64,000 nucleotides of DNA from Capsicum annuum (taxonomy: Eukaryota > Streptophyta > Magnoliopsida > Solanales > Solanaceae), in NCBI RefSeq assembly GCF_002878395.1, contig NC_061115.1:54349917-54413916 (forward strand), written 5' to 3'. The translations under genes were made by a program, and so were the position numbers. Under the pieces are notes generated by a model. The model was not told the origin of the DNA. It did no database searches and saw nothing but the letters and a program-made list of their open reading frames with translations. Shown piece by piece: positions 1-11,886 of this stretch (the first letter of the stretch is position 1; each line of letters starts with the position of its first letter).

Positions 1-1228
1 AGTCAAAGGCTTCAACAACCTTATTCAAGAGTACGAATAGAGTTCCAAAGGTGAGAGTTCATCCAAAGCTTCTAATTCAAGGTATGTGGGGTTTTGAACA
101 AGGATAATCCTTTTAGCCTTGCGCCCAAAGGCTTATTTAAACTACAATTTCTTTGCAATTTATGAAATTTTACATGAAATTGAATTGGGATTTTTCACCT
201 ATTGTTATTGATTGCAAGCTTTTGATGTTTCCCATGAATTGAGAGTCTAATGGCATGATTTTTCATGTTTTGTTGAGAAATTGCAGCTGGATCTATATGC
301 CATGATTTTAATCCTTGAGAAGTTAATAGTTGAAATGTTTGAGATATTGAAGTGTATAAGTATGTTGAGATTTTGAGACAAATTGCTGAAATTTTCAGAT
401 TTCTACATGGGTTATGAATCTATATGCTATCTATTATGCTTTTGATGAGTTTTAACTTGAGATTGAATTATGGGTTATAAAATCCTACTTGAGACTTGCA
501 ATTTTATGAACTATTATGCTATAAGCACCCATGATTTGAGTAATCTGAGACTATTGAAAAATGTTTTGACCTAATGGTCATTGTGCTTTGAAATCCACTT
601 TCCTATATGAGAGTACAAATTTGATTATTGGATTCATGGTGAACCAGGAGATTATTTCTAAAAGTGGATTTTTACAAGATGAGCGCAGATAATCTAAAGG
701 GAGTAGTATTTAGCTCCGAACTGGTAAATTACTACGATTTCTTACCCCAAAACTACATTCGACCATAGGTTGGACCTGAGGCTGAGCTTATGACGAGTTG
801 ATATTGGGCTTGAGGCCGAGTTTGTTTAGTGATCACTGGACCTAGGTTATACTCCCTGGCAAGAGTTTGACGCCTTTTCCCAACGTGAGGTCTCTTCCTT
901 AGGAGGACAAAACGTTGGACTCCATGTAGCTCACATGGTTTATGTTGATTAAGAGAACCTCCCTTGATACAAGTTATTTTCCTAATAGTAAAGTTGTAGA
1001 TTTTCTCCCTAAGACTAAAGTATTTTCCCTTGATATAAGTATTTTTTTTGTAAAGCTTAAAACGCGATATTTTTCTAAATTGAATGAAATGCCTTCAAGT
1101 ATGTTTCAAAGTTATATGATTCCGAATTCCAAGTACTTGAGTTCAAAAGAGTTGTGAGTTCTTAAGCATTAAAGAAGTTTTACTCCCCATGAGACATATC
1201 AATGAGTTGAAAGTATTGTTTAAAGTTT
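1..1228 (+). mobile_element. Partial 5' LTR of gypsy element B
   Basis: This stretch matches 14600-15848, the middle of the 3' LTR of element B, in the same orientation and almost base for base (for example the block starting gtacgaatagagttccaaa and the block ending aatgagttgaaagtattg). It is therefore the inner part of B's 5' LTR. The first ~750 bp lie left of the window, and the last ~710 bp, the PBS and the gag start are missing. Similarity stops at 1228, where LTR sequence of element A begins. Short open frames here are not genes. Confidence 0.85.
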
Positions 1229-1229
1229 C

Positions 1230-3230
1230 CTGAGCACCTGAACCTACATTCCGAGAAAATACAGCCCACATCCGAAGATGTGGGTCAGTACCATGGAAAG
1301 GAACCGAGTATATGAGAGTGTATGCAGTTGTATAAACATCATCATCATAAATATTTATAAGAAATATGCAGGATGTATGAAAGACTCACATAGCCTGAAG
1401 AAAATCATCATAATCATAAGAAGATGAAATAATTACAATAACACATGTGAGTCATCATATAATTTGTCAATCACTTTCAGTTCATCAAGAATATCAATTC
1501 TCATAATGTAAGTATCATTTAAATCTTTCGAAAGAATAACTTTCACAATTCCACTTTCAAAATCACTTCACCATTCACCATAGATACTAGGAAACACACA
1601 CACACACACACTGGGAGATCCTATAACGACATAAACCATGTGAGCTACATGAAGTCCAACGTACAACCCATATTGGGGAGAGCCGTGCTATCCTTGCCAT
1701 CGAATTAGGACTATCGATATCAAATCCACACAAACTAGTGATCACTATCTAAATTAACCTCAGGCTCACTCCTATAGAGGCACGTAGTTCTAGGGAAGTA
1801 AGGTGGCTTTATACCTCCCACTCAGTGCTAAAGATTTCTTCGACTTATCTTAGATCATTTCAAAGACAATCCACAACAAAACAATTTCAGTAATATATAA
1901 ATATACATCGGGAGCCATCATGCTTCACATCTATCAAAATCAACCACGTTGTGGATTTTTGTCACACTCGAGTTCAAAACAACTCCATTAAGACCAAAAG
2001 GTCAAATCATTCAAAATATCTCAAATATTCAACATCAACGTGCTTATAACACACTTTCTCAAAAAATCACAATTTGCAATGGGGATTCATGACCCAAATA
2101 TCAAAATCATGATAAATATCGTTCAAAATTCATGATTTATATCTACACACATGTAAATTCATCTTTCAAAATCATAAACATCAAGATTTCATAATAATCA
2201 TCATAAGATATGGGTTCATGCTTCAAATTCGTAAAAATCAAATAAAAACCACGCCTTTGTAAAGAAACTTACTTTTGAGCACAAGAACGAAAGAGAGTTC
2301 TTGTTGAAAAATCCCACATACCTTAAATGATGAACTTTAGATCGATACTCATTTTTTAGATGTTAATCGTGCCTTTGAAGGATGGTTCTTGGAGTTCTTG
2401 AATTAGGAACTTAGAATCTTGAATAAATTTGCAGAATTAATGGTGAACTTTGGAGGTTCTTGAAGTTGGATGGAAGAGCTTAGGGTTTTCTTTTTGAGGA
2501 AATTTGATAAATATAGCATATAATGCTTCTAATAGGATTTAATATAGGGTTTGGATGGATTTTGGGTGAGAGTGAATGACCAAAACGCCCCTAAAAATCA
2601 AATAATTCTCAAATCTGTCCTTTGGTAGACTTTTTTGATAGTTTGAAGTAGATCAACCATAACATTTTACTCCGATATCCAAATTAGATGAAACCAATTT
2701 CATTAGAAAGAGGACTCTCATATATTTCCGTTGATATATAGTATCTCACCCAGATCATTGTGTACAAGGAGTTATGATTGTTTGAAGTTGACCCAAAAAA
2801 TCACTTTTGATAGGCTGAAGTAGATCGACCATAACGTTTTTCTTCGATAGACAAATTGGATGAAACTAATTCCATTGGAAAAAGGACTCGCAGATCTTTT
2901 CGTTGATATATAGTAGATCAACTATATCATTATCTACAAGGATTTATTATCATTTAAATTTGGAGCTAAAATACGCCAGGCCTCAGTACTTTTTCCTGCA
3001 CGTTTTACTATTCACTACTATTCATGGTTCGATTAGAATGTTCATAACTCATCGCTCGGGTGTCCGTTTTGGATGATCCACATATCGTTGGAAAGTTTAT
3101 TCGATACTCTACGCATTGGTGGGTCATAGTATAAGACATTCCACATGAAAAATTTATAATTCATTCTAGAAGATAGAACCCAACACGTTTACGCACAAAA
3201 TTTCAACGAAAAATTTTCCGGGGTAATACA
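1230..3230 (-). mobile_element. Truncated 3' LTR of gypsy element A
   Basis: It matches 8730-10733 (the other LTR of A) along its whole length. In element orientation it starts with TGTATTACCCC at 3230, next to a polypurine tract. The last ~418 bp of U5 (equivalent of 8313-8729) are missing, so the target duplication is lost. A (CA)n run lies near 1593-1610, and a 172-bp internal duplication is described separately. No coding capacity is expected. Confidence 0.9.
2637..2980. repeat. 172-bp tandem duplication inside LTR A (left copy)
   Basis: Two adjacent diverged units, aligned at gatagtttgaagtag (2637) and gataggctgaagtag (2809), each continue through a shared block ending near a gatatatagta motif. 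The period is 172 bp. The same arrangement with the same period is in the other LTR of A, so the duplication predates the insertion. Confidence 0.8.
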
Positions 3231-3244
3231 TCATTTCCCCCCTT
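3231..3244 (-). other. Polypurine tract of element A
   Basis: In element orientation the purine run AAGGGGGGAAATGA directly precedes the 3' LTR that starts at 3230. It would prime plus-strand DNA synthesis during reverse transcription. It fixes the LTR edge. Confidence 0.85.
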
Positions 3245-3431
3245 GGAAACATTCGTCCTTGAATGACGCTAGACATGCCAAGATTATATAAGGAATAGCA
3301 CATACAGCTGAAACCATTCGTTAGACTCATCACCACATCGTTTTTCACTCCGAATGCAACATAGAATGCATAAATTCAAGAAACTACAGCTGAACACATT
3401 ATAAATGACAGCTGAACTGCTGCAACTTTTA

Positions 3432-4740
3432 TCAAAAGTGCAAGATTTTGGAAAGAATGGTACCTTCGGCTTGATCAGAGTTCACAGAAAATAGATGCGG
3501 GTACTTGGATCGCATATCCGCCTCAGCTTCCCAAGTTGCACCCTCTACAGATTGGTTTCGCCACAACACTTTGACCAAGGGAACTTCTTTTTTCCTTAGT
3601 CTTCGGACACTTAAATCAAGAATCTCAACAGCAATCTCATCAAAATAAAGATTTTCTTGATTGTCAGCACTCACAGAGGAATCCACTACCACAACATCGC
3701 TAATATTCTTTCTAAGCATGGAGACATGGAATATTGGATGAACAGAGGACAACTCAGAAGGAAATTCGACCTTATAAGCTACCTTACCAATACGACTAAG
3801 AATTTTGTAAGGACCAATATAACGGGGACTAAGCTTCCCCTTCTTTCCGAATCTCTTCACCCCCCTCATGGGTGAAATTTTCAGATACACTGGGTCACCA
3901 ACTTCAAACTCAAGGTCTCTCCTTCTAACATCCGCATATGATTTCTGACGACTCTGCGCAGTTTTTAACCTTTCCCTAATCAACTTAACTTTTTCCATAG
4001 CCTCAAATACCGAATCAGGACCACTCACAGCCGCTTAACCTACCTCAAACCAACCTATGGGTGATCTACACTTCCTCCTATATAAGGCTTCAAACGGAGC
4101 CATGCCAATACTAGAGTGGAAACTGTTATTGTAAGCAAACTCTATCAACGGTAAGTGATCATCCCAACTTCCCTTAAAGTCAAGTGCACAAGATCTCAAC
4201 ATATCCTCTAAGGTCTGGATGGTCCGCTCAGCTTGACCATCGGTCTGCGGATGAAAAGCTGAACTCAAAAGCACATGGGTACCAAGACCCTTCTGAAAAG
4301 CTTTCCAAAATTACGAAGTAAACTGAGTACCCCTATGCGAAATGATAGACAAGGAAACTCCATGTAGTCTGACTAGCTCTCGAATATACAATCTAGCATA
4401 ATCCTCAATAGTATATAAAGTATGAACAGGCAAGAAATGAGCAGACTTAGTCAACCTATAAACCAAAACCCAAATGGAATCATGATGGCGCCGGGAAGGA
4501 GGTAAACGAATCATAAAGTCCATATTTATCTCTTCCCACTAACAGGTGGGAATACTAAACTCTTGCATCATACTACCAGGTCTTTGGTGTTCAGCCTTAA
4601 CCTGTTGGCATGTTGCACACTTAGCTACAAATGCTGTTATATCTTTCTTCATGCCACTCCACCAATAGATTTTCTGTAAGTCTCGATACATCTTGGTGGC
4701 ACCAGGATGAATAGAATATCGCGCCCCGTGCGCTTAAGCC
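3432..4740 (-). pseudogene. Element A integrase with C-terminal chromodomain (decayed)
   Basis: Reading leftward from 4740 there is an HHCC zinc-binding region with all four ligands recognisable (RYSIHPG, then CATCQQVKAEH), the integrase core (TKSAHFLPV, RGTQFTS, HPQTDGQAERTIQ), the LSPRYIGPY block and a chromodomain-like tail (VKVLWRNQ, ATWEAEADM). This layout is that of gypsy chromovirus integrases, which insert element DNA and may be guided by chromatin through the tail. The first catalytic Asp is Tyr (codon 4458-4460) and the second is His (4335-4337); the Glu is kept. Several stops also break the frame, for example just after the GWFEVG block near 4036. The gene is not functional. Element B carries the same residues unmutated at both Asp sites. 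Confidence 0.9.
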
Positions 4741-4835
4741 ATAATCCTCTATCTCAGATCATCAATATTCAGGACACACAATCTACCCTACAATCTCAAC
4801 ATACCATCTCTCCCTTGGGAGAAAACCTGTACTTT

Positions 4836-6260
4836 TTATTCCTTGACTGACTCCTTCAGTCTAACCAAACTAGCATCTAAGTATTGCTTTTCCTTCACTT
4901 TCGAAACCAAGGAGGATTTGGAACTACTCTGAACCCCTATACTACCTTCAGTAGAGTCAAACAACCTAACCCCCAATCTAGCCAAATGATGTACATCATG
5001 AGCCAACTCTTTTTTACCTTCTACCACATGCAAAACACTACCTAAGGACACTCTACTTAAGGCATCCGCCACAACGTTGGCCTTGCCCGGATGGTACAAA
5101 ATATTCATATTATAGTCCTTTAACAATTCTAACCATCATCTTTACCTAAGATTCAATTGTCTCTGGGTAAACACATACTGCAGACTCTTATGATCAGTGA
5201 AAACATCAACATGGACACAATACAAATAGTGTCTCTAAATTTTCAAAGGAAACACAACAGCAGCCAACTCAAGGTTATGGGTGGGGTAATTTTTCTTATA
5301 GGGTTTCAACTGTCTAGAAGCATAAACTATCACCTTACCCTTCTGTATCGATACGCAACCCAACCCAACTCTCGAAGCATCACAGTACACCACAAAACCA
5401 TCAACACCATCAGACAAAGTCAAAACAGGGGCTGAAGTGAGTCGAGTCTTCAACTCCTGAAAACTCTTCTCTCAAGATTCGAACCACAAGAACTTTACTT
5501 TCTTTTTGGTTAACCGAGTCATAGGGGATGCTATAGAGGAGAAACCCTCAATAAAATGGCGGCAATAGACAGCTAAACCCAAGAAACTTTAGATATCAGT
5601 CGGAGAAATAGGTCTAGGCCAATTTTTAACAGCTTCGATCTTTTGGGGATCAACTCTAATACCCTCAGAAGAAATGATATGACCCAGAAAAGCAACTGAC
5701 CTTAGCTAAAACTCACACTTACTGAACTTGGCAAATAACTTGTGATCTCTAAGGTTTTGCAAGACAGTTTGGAGATGATCAGAATATTCATCCTCACTAC
5801 GGGAGTACACCAGTATATCATCGATGAACACTATGATAAACATATCCAGATATGGTCTGAACACTCGATTCATAAGGTCCATGAAAGCTGCTGGGGCATT
5901 AGTTAACCCAAAAGACATAACAAGAAACTCAAAATGGCCATAATGAGTTTGGAAAGTGGTTTTCGGGATGTCACACTCCCTAACTTTGAGTTGATGATAG
6001 CCAGAACGAAGGTCTATCTTTGAGAAATAACTTGCACCTTGCAATTGGTCAAACAAATCATCTATACTCGAAAGGGGGTACTTATTTTTGATGGTGACTT
6101 TATTCAGTTGGCGGTAATCAATGCACATACGCAAAGAGCCATCTTTCTTTCTCCCAAACAACACAGGAGCTCCCCAAGGAGAAACACTGGGCCTTATGAA
6201 ACCCTTATCTAGTAGATATTTGAGTTGCTCTTTCAACTCCTTAAGTTTTGCAGGGGCCAT
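4836..6260 (-). pseudogene. Element A reverse transcriptase and RNase H (decayed)
   Basis: The reverse transcriptase spans about 6260-5706 and reads [41 protein letters not shown], then the catalytic FIDD box (YxDD class) followed by ILVYS. The RNase H part (5453-5050) shows the [13 protein letters not shown] block, [20 protein letters not shown], and a tail [15 protein letters not shown]. This order is standard for Ty3/gypsy pol. The RT catalytic aspartates are still present, but stops separate the parts around 5700, 5460 and 5130, so no full enzyme can be made. Confidence 0.9.
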
Positions 6261-6284
6261 ACGGTAAGAAAGAATAGAAATAAG

Positions 6285-6867
6285 TTAAGTATCGAGAAGA
6301 AGATCAATCCTGAACTCTATCTCTCTATCAGGAGGTATCCTTGGGAGTTCATCCGAAAAGACATCAGAAAACTCATTGATGACGTTAACAGACTGGAGAG
6401 TTGGAGTCTCAGACTTAGTGTCTTTGACTCTAACCAAATAGTAAATACACCCCTTGGAAATAAGCTTTCTGGCTTTGAGGTAAGAGATAAAATGACTCTT
6501 GGGTGACAGAATTCCCAGACCACTCAAACACGGATGCACCCAAAAACTAAAACTTGACCACTCGGGTCCAACAATCAATAGAGGCATAAGAAGAATACAG
6601 CCAGTCCATACCCAGAATCATATCAAAATCTACCATGTCTAACTCAATCAGATCAGCCAACAAGACTCTATGAAGAACGGTAACAAGACACTTTTTATAC
6701 ACTTTCTGGGCAACAATCAAATGACCTACTGAGGTAGAAACTAGGATAGGCTCAGGAATAATCTCAGGACTCATCTCAAAATTCACAACAATCAAAGGTG
6801 TAACATATGAGAAACTGGATCCCGGATCCAACAAAGCATACACATCAAACTGAAATATATGAAGCAT
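6285..6867 (-). pseudogene. Element A aspartic protease and linker to RT (decayed)
   Basis: The protease region begins with the YALLDPGSSFSYVTPL motif (DPG replaces the DSG of other proteases and is usual in this plant gypsy group as I remember it), passes through MVDFDMILGMDWL, and continues into the linker with ISKGCIYYLVRVKD, VINEFSDVF and REIEFRIDLL just before the RT. The protease would release the gag and pol products. Frames change between blocks, so it is broken. Confidence 0.85.
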
Positions 6868-8099
6868 ACCAGTAACAACATTGAGAGAGTCCTCCTGTTC
6901 CTGGCAGGATGATAAAGCATAGAATCTATTTTGGTGCTACCCGCCAGCATTGCTAGAAGAGGTGCCCTGATTTGGGGCTGGACGAGTCGCTGGAATTGGA
7001 GTACTAACAGTCTGAGTCTGGGTCTGGGGGCGATAGTCATGACGCCCTTGTCCATCCTGTGGACAATCTCTAACTCTATGACCCATGTCACCACACTGGA
7101 AATAACCCCTCTTCTCACCCTAACACTCACCCGAATGAGCCCTACCACACTTAGGACATAGGCGACATTTGGCTTACTGCCAGCACTGTACTAGGACCTG
7201 GATGCATATGACCTGCTACCTTTCTCCTGCCTACCTCTAGGTATGGGAGCACTAGTAGATGATGGTTCTGGCATAGACAAATGATCCTGATACTGAGATC
7301 GACTCCCTCTCTGCGATCTAGTCTGACCCTGTCCGTGCTGCTCGGACCTAGCTCTCTTATTCCCTCTCATTCTATCTCTCTCCTTAATCTTGTCTGCCTT
7401 AATCTATTGGGCATAAGTCATCAGCCTAGAAAGATTCATCTCACTATTCAGCTTAGCAGACCTACACTCCTTAACCACATGACTAGATACTCCAGTCACA
7501 AACTTACTCATAGTAGCCCAATTATCAACCACTAAGTCAGGAGCTTACTTGGCCAACTGATTGAACTTTAGACAGTACTCCATAACAGTCATAGAGCCCT
7601 ATTGCAGGTTCATAAACTCTTCCACCTTTGTCTCCCTCTTCTCCAAAGGGAAAAACTTATCCAGGAATACATCCTGGAACTCTTTCTAAGTTGTAGGGAT
7701 AGGTCCCTAACCTCTACCTTTCCTATAAGCAACAACCCAGTCATAAGCAAGGTATTTCAACCTATATGCAACCAAATCCACACTATGTTCCTCAGATACA
7801 TGCATCACCTGAGTAATCTGTCACATCTCCTCTGAAAACAACCGTGGATCCTCATCAGACTTGGACCCATAGAATTCCGATGGATTTATCCGCATTTGGC
7901 CATGGATCCTGGCAGCAGCTGAATCACCTCCCTACTGCTGTGGAGCTGGGGCCGGGTTGGCCTGAAAATTTATAGTAATAGCTTGGGCCAGCGCTTGAAA
8001 GGCTACCCAAAATTCATCATGAGACACATTTTCATTCAATGGGTTAGTGGGTTAAGGTTGCTGACCATCATTATTTCATCTCGCTTGACGTGGAGGCAT
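6868..8099 (-). pseudogene. Element A gag (decayed)
   Basis: In element orientation a start codon at 8099 gives MPPRQAR, followed by a capsid region recognisable as the gypsy retrotransposon gag family (INPSEFYGSKSDEDP, FQDVFLDKFFPLEKRE, SMTVMEYCLKFNQLA) and a zinc knuckle near 7040-7110. The knuckle reads Y-F-Q-C-G-D-M-G-H-R-V-R-D-C: its first Cys is Tyr (codon 7102-7104). There are in-frame stops near the start and several later. Gag would package the element RNA. It lies 198 bp downstream of the PBS, as expected for a leader. Confidence 0.85.
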
Positions 8100-8296
8100 A
8101 TTTCTGAAAGAGGAGAGCACAAATCAATATAAGAGAAAGACACTTTAAGCATGATAGACTTCTAAAAGAAAGAATCACACTTTTTCCTAAAACATCTTAT
8201 AGCCTCTTGCTCATAGATGTGGCGCGCTATACACCGATGATCAAGAATTTACTCAACACAGTTTGTCAGACTCCCTAGGACACCTTAAAACCTTAG

Positions 8297-8308
8297 GCTC
8301 TGATATCA
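8297..8308 (-). other. Primer-binding site of element A
   Basis: In element orientation TGATATCAGAGC lies four bases after the 5' LTR end. It differs at one base from the usual initiator-Met tRNA complement TGGTATCAGAGC. Confidence 0.85.
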
Positions 8309-8358
8309 AGTTTGTAACATCCCGAAAAATGGGTCTCAGAGCGTCACACGATGCTTGA

Positions 8359-8372
8359 GGCTACGAGTAGCC
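8359..8372 (-). other. U5 stem-loop, element A
   Basis: In element orientation GGCTA-CTCG-TAGCC forms a perfect 5-bp stem, 46 nt before the LTR 3' end, followed by aagcatcgtgtgac. Similar stems at almost the same distance occur in LTRs B, C and M (see findings). Confidence 0.6.
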
Positions 8373-10137
8373 CCAAGTTAACCCGTTGAGCTATTTTCAT
8401 TCAGTTCAACAAAAATCAATGGGGTTTCCATAAATAACCCTTAAATATCAACAAAGTAATCATCGTCCAAGAATAAAAGAATTTAAGAAAGATAAAAAAA
8501 TCCGACTTATTAGTCAACTCCTAACATCTATACTAGTCTGCCAAGCCTCTAAGAAAATTAATAAAACCAGTGAGCCATTGAGATATGCCCCAACTGACTC
8601 ATACTCAGTTATTAAATTTAAATGATTTCGGCTAACCAACATCAGACATCACGTCCTCAGAACATGAGGACTCACCACAACAGAGGATATAGAACACCCG
8701 TGCCTGAAGAATCACTGTGCAACCTAGAACTGAGCACCTGAACCTACATTATGAGAAAATACAACCCACATTCGAAGATGTGGGTCAGTACCATGGAAAG
8801 AAACCAAGTATATGGGGGTGTATGCAGTTGTATAAACATCATCATCATAAATATTTATAAGAAATAAGCAGGATGTATGAAAAACTCACATAGCCTGAAG
8901 AAAATCATCATAATCATGAGAGTATGAAATAAGTACAATAACACATATGAGTCATCATATAATTTGTCAACCACTTTTAATTCATCAAGAATATTGATTC
9001 TCATAATGTAAATATCATTTAAATATTTTGAAAGAATAACTTTCACAATTCCACTTTCAAATCACTTTACCATTCACCATAGACACAAGGAAATACACAC
9101 ACATACTGGGAAATCCTATAACCGACATAAACCATGTGAGCTACATGGAGTCTAACGTACAACCCATATTGGGGAGAGCCATCCTATCCTTTCCATTAGA
9201 GTAGGACTATCGATATCAAATCCACACAAACTAGTGATCACTATATAAATCAGCCTCAGGCTCACTCCTATGGGAGCACGTAGTTCTAGGGAAGTAAGGT
9301 AGCTTTATACCTCCCACTTGGTGCTAAAGATTTCTCTCGGACTTAGCTTAGATCATTTCAAAAACAATCCACAACAAAACAAGTTCAGTAATATATAAAT
9401 ATACATTGGGAGTCATCATGCTTCCCATCTATCAAAATTAACCACGTTGTGGATTTCTTTCACACTCGAGTTCAAAACAACTCCATTAAGACCAAAAGGT
9501 TAAATCATTCAAAATATCTCAAATATTCAACATCAACTTACTTATAACACACACTTTCTAAAAAAACACAATTTTCAATAGGGATTCACGACCCAAATAT
9601 CAAAATCATGATAAATATCGTTCAAGATTCATGCTTTATATCTCCACACATGTAAATTCATATTTCAAAATCATAAATATCAAGATTTCATAATAATCAT
9701 CATAAGATATGGGTTCATGCTTCAAATTCGTAAAAATCAAATAAAATCATGCCTTTGTAAAGAAAATTACTTTTGGGCACAAGAACGAAAGAGAGTTCTT
9801 GTTGAAAAATCTCACATACCTTGAATAATGAACTTTAGATTGATAATCATTTTTTTGAGATATTAATCCTGCCTTTGAATGATGGTTCTTGGAGTTCTTG
9901 AACTAGGAACTTGGAATCTTGAATAAATTTGCAGAATTAATGGTCAACTTTGGAGGTCCTTAAAGTTGGATGTAGGAGTTTAGGGTTTTCTTTTTGAGGG
10001 AATTTGATACAATATAGCATATAATACTTCTAATAGGCTTTAATATAGAGTTTGGACGGATTTTGGGTGAGGAGGGATGACCAAAACGCCCCTAAAAATC
10101 AAATAATTCTTGAATCTGTCCTTTGGTGGACTATTTT

Positions 10138-10480
10138 GATAGTTTGAAGTAGATCAACCTTAACGTTTTCCTCCGATGTCCAAATTGGATGAAACTAATT
10201 TCATTAGATTGAGGACTCTCATATCTTTCTTTTTATATATAGTATCTCACCCAGATTATTGTGTACGAGTAGTTATGATCATTTGAATTTGACCCAAAAA
10301 TTTTCTTTTGATAGGCTGAAGTAGATCAACCATAACGTTTTGCTCTGATAGAATAATTGGATAAAACCAATTCCATTGTAAAAAAAGGACTTGTAGAGCT
10401 TTCCATTGATATATAGTAGATCACCCAGATCATTATGTACAAGGATTTATGATCGTTTAAAGTTGGAGAAAAAATACGCC
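10138..10480. repeat. 172-bp tandem duplication inside LTR A (right copy)
   Basis: Units aligned at 10138 and 10310, period 172 bp, matching the pair at 2637-2980 in the other LTR. Confidence 0.8.
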
Positions 10481-10733
10481 AGGCCTCAGTACTTTTTCCT
10501 GCACGTTTTACTGTTCACTACTATTCACGGTTCGATCGGAATGTTCATAACTCATCGGTCAGGTGTCTGTTTTGGATGATCCACATATCATTGAAAATCT
10601 TATTTGATACTCTACGTAATGGTGGGTCATAATCTAGGATATTCTGCACAGAAAATTTATAATTCATTCTTGAAGATAGAACCCAACACATTTATGCATA
10701 AAATTTCAACAAAAAATTTCTTGGGATGTTACA

Positions 10734-11886
10734 GTTAATGATGTATGCCCAGCAGATAGAGGCAGATAATATAAGGGAGAGAGATTGAGTGAGGGGTAAC
10801 AAGAGGGCTAGATCTGAGAAGCATGAGTATGGCCAGCCTAGGTTTCATGGATGGAATCATACTCAATTTCAGAGGCGTTCGTCTATGCCAGCACCTTCAT
10901 CAGCTAGTGCTCCCATTCTTAGAAGTAGGCAGGATTAAGGGGGTATACCTTTTATATCTAGGTCGTAGAATAGTGTTGGTAACTGGCCCCATTATCCTCT
11001 TTATGCTAAGTGTGGTAGGTATCATCCCGGTGAGTGTTTCGTATATCTGAGGGGTTGTTTTGGTTATGGAAAGCAGGGCCACAGACTTAGAGATTGTCCT
11101 CATGCTAGACAGGGTAACAGAGATTCCCGACCTCAGGCACATGATACTAGTGCACTAGCTTCTGTACCCTGTCCCGCCCCTGCTCAGGGCGTTTCATCTA
11201 GAACTGCTGACGGCCAGTGCTAGAATAGATTCTATGTCTTACCATCCCGTCAGAAGCAGGAGGCCTCTCCCGATGTTATTACTGATATGCTTCGTGTGTT
11301 TTACCTTGATGTCTAAGTGTTGTTGGACCCCAGGCCAAGTCTCTCTTATGTGACCCCACTTGTAGCTATGAATTTCAAAATGAGTCTCAAAAATATTCCT
11401 GAGCCTTTCCTAGTTTCTACACCCATCGAGGAGTTAGTTATTGCTAAACAAGTGTATAGAGATTGTCCTATTACTATTCTTCATAGAGTCATACTTGCTG
11501 ATTTGATAAAGTTAGACATGCTGGATTTTGACCTTATTCTGGGTATGGATTAGCTTCATTCTTGTTATGCATCTATAGACTTTCATACCCGTGTGGTCAA
11601 GTTTCAATTTCCTGATGAAACAGTGTTTTAATGGTTTGAGAGTTTAGTATCTCCCAAGAGTTATTTTATCTCCTATCTCAATGCCAGGAAGCTCATATCC
11701 AAAGGTTGCATATATCACCTAGTTAGAGTCAAAGACACTAAGTCTGCGGCTCCAACTGTTCAGTAAGTCGATATTATTAATGAATTTTCAGAAGTTTTTT
11801 CAGAAGATCTCCCAGGGGTACCTCCCGATAGAGAGATAGAATTTGGGATTGACCTTCTTCCCGACACTCAGCCCATTTTTATTTTT
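10734..11886 (+). pseudogene. Element B gag C-terminus and protease (partial, decayed)
   Basis: The reading starts inside gag at MMYAQQIEADNIRERD, closely similar to the matching part of A's gag, because A is inserted here. A zinc knuckle at 11056-11097 reads C-F-G-Y-G-K-Q-G-H-R-L-R-D-C, with the second Cys replaced by Tyr (11065-11067). The protease region follows (VLLDPRPSLSYVTPLV, with DPR where DPG is expected; MLDFDLILGMD) and the linker ends with [15 protein letters not shown] at 11886. Stops occur after GMD and elsewhere. The N-terminal half of gag was lost with the deletion described at 1229. Confidence 0.85.

Larger units (their letters stand above)
8313..10733 (-). mobile_element. 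Complete 5' LTR of gypsy element A
   Basis: The 2421-bp LTR runs in element orientation from TGTAACATCCC (10733) to GGGATGTTACA (8313), bordered by the PBS. It pairs with 1230-3230. The U5 end holds a short stem-loop (8359-8372). The right edge abuts gag sequence of element B at 10734, so A inserted into B's gag. Confidence 0.92.
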
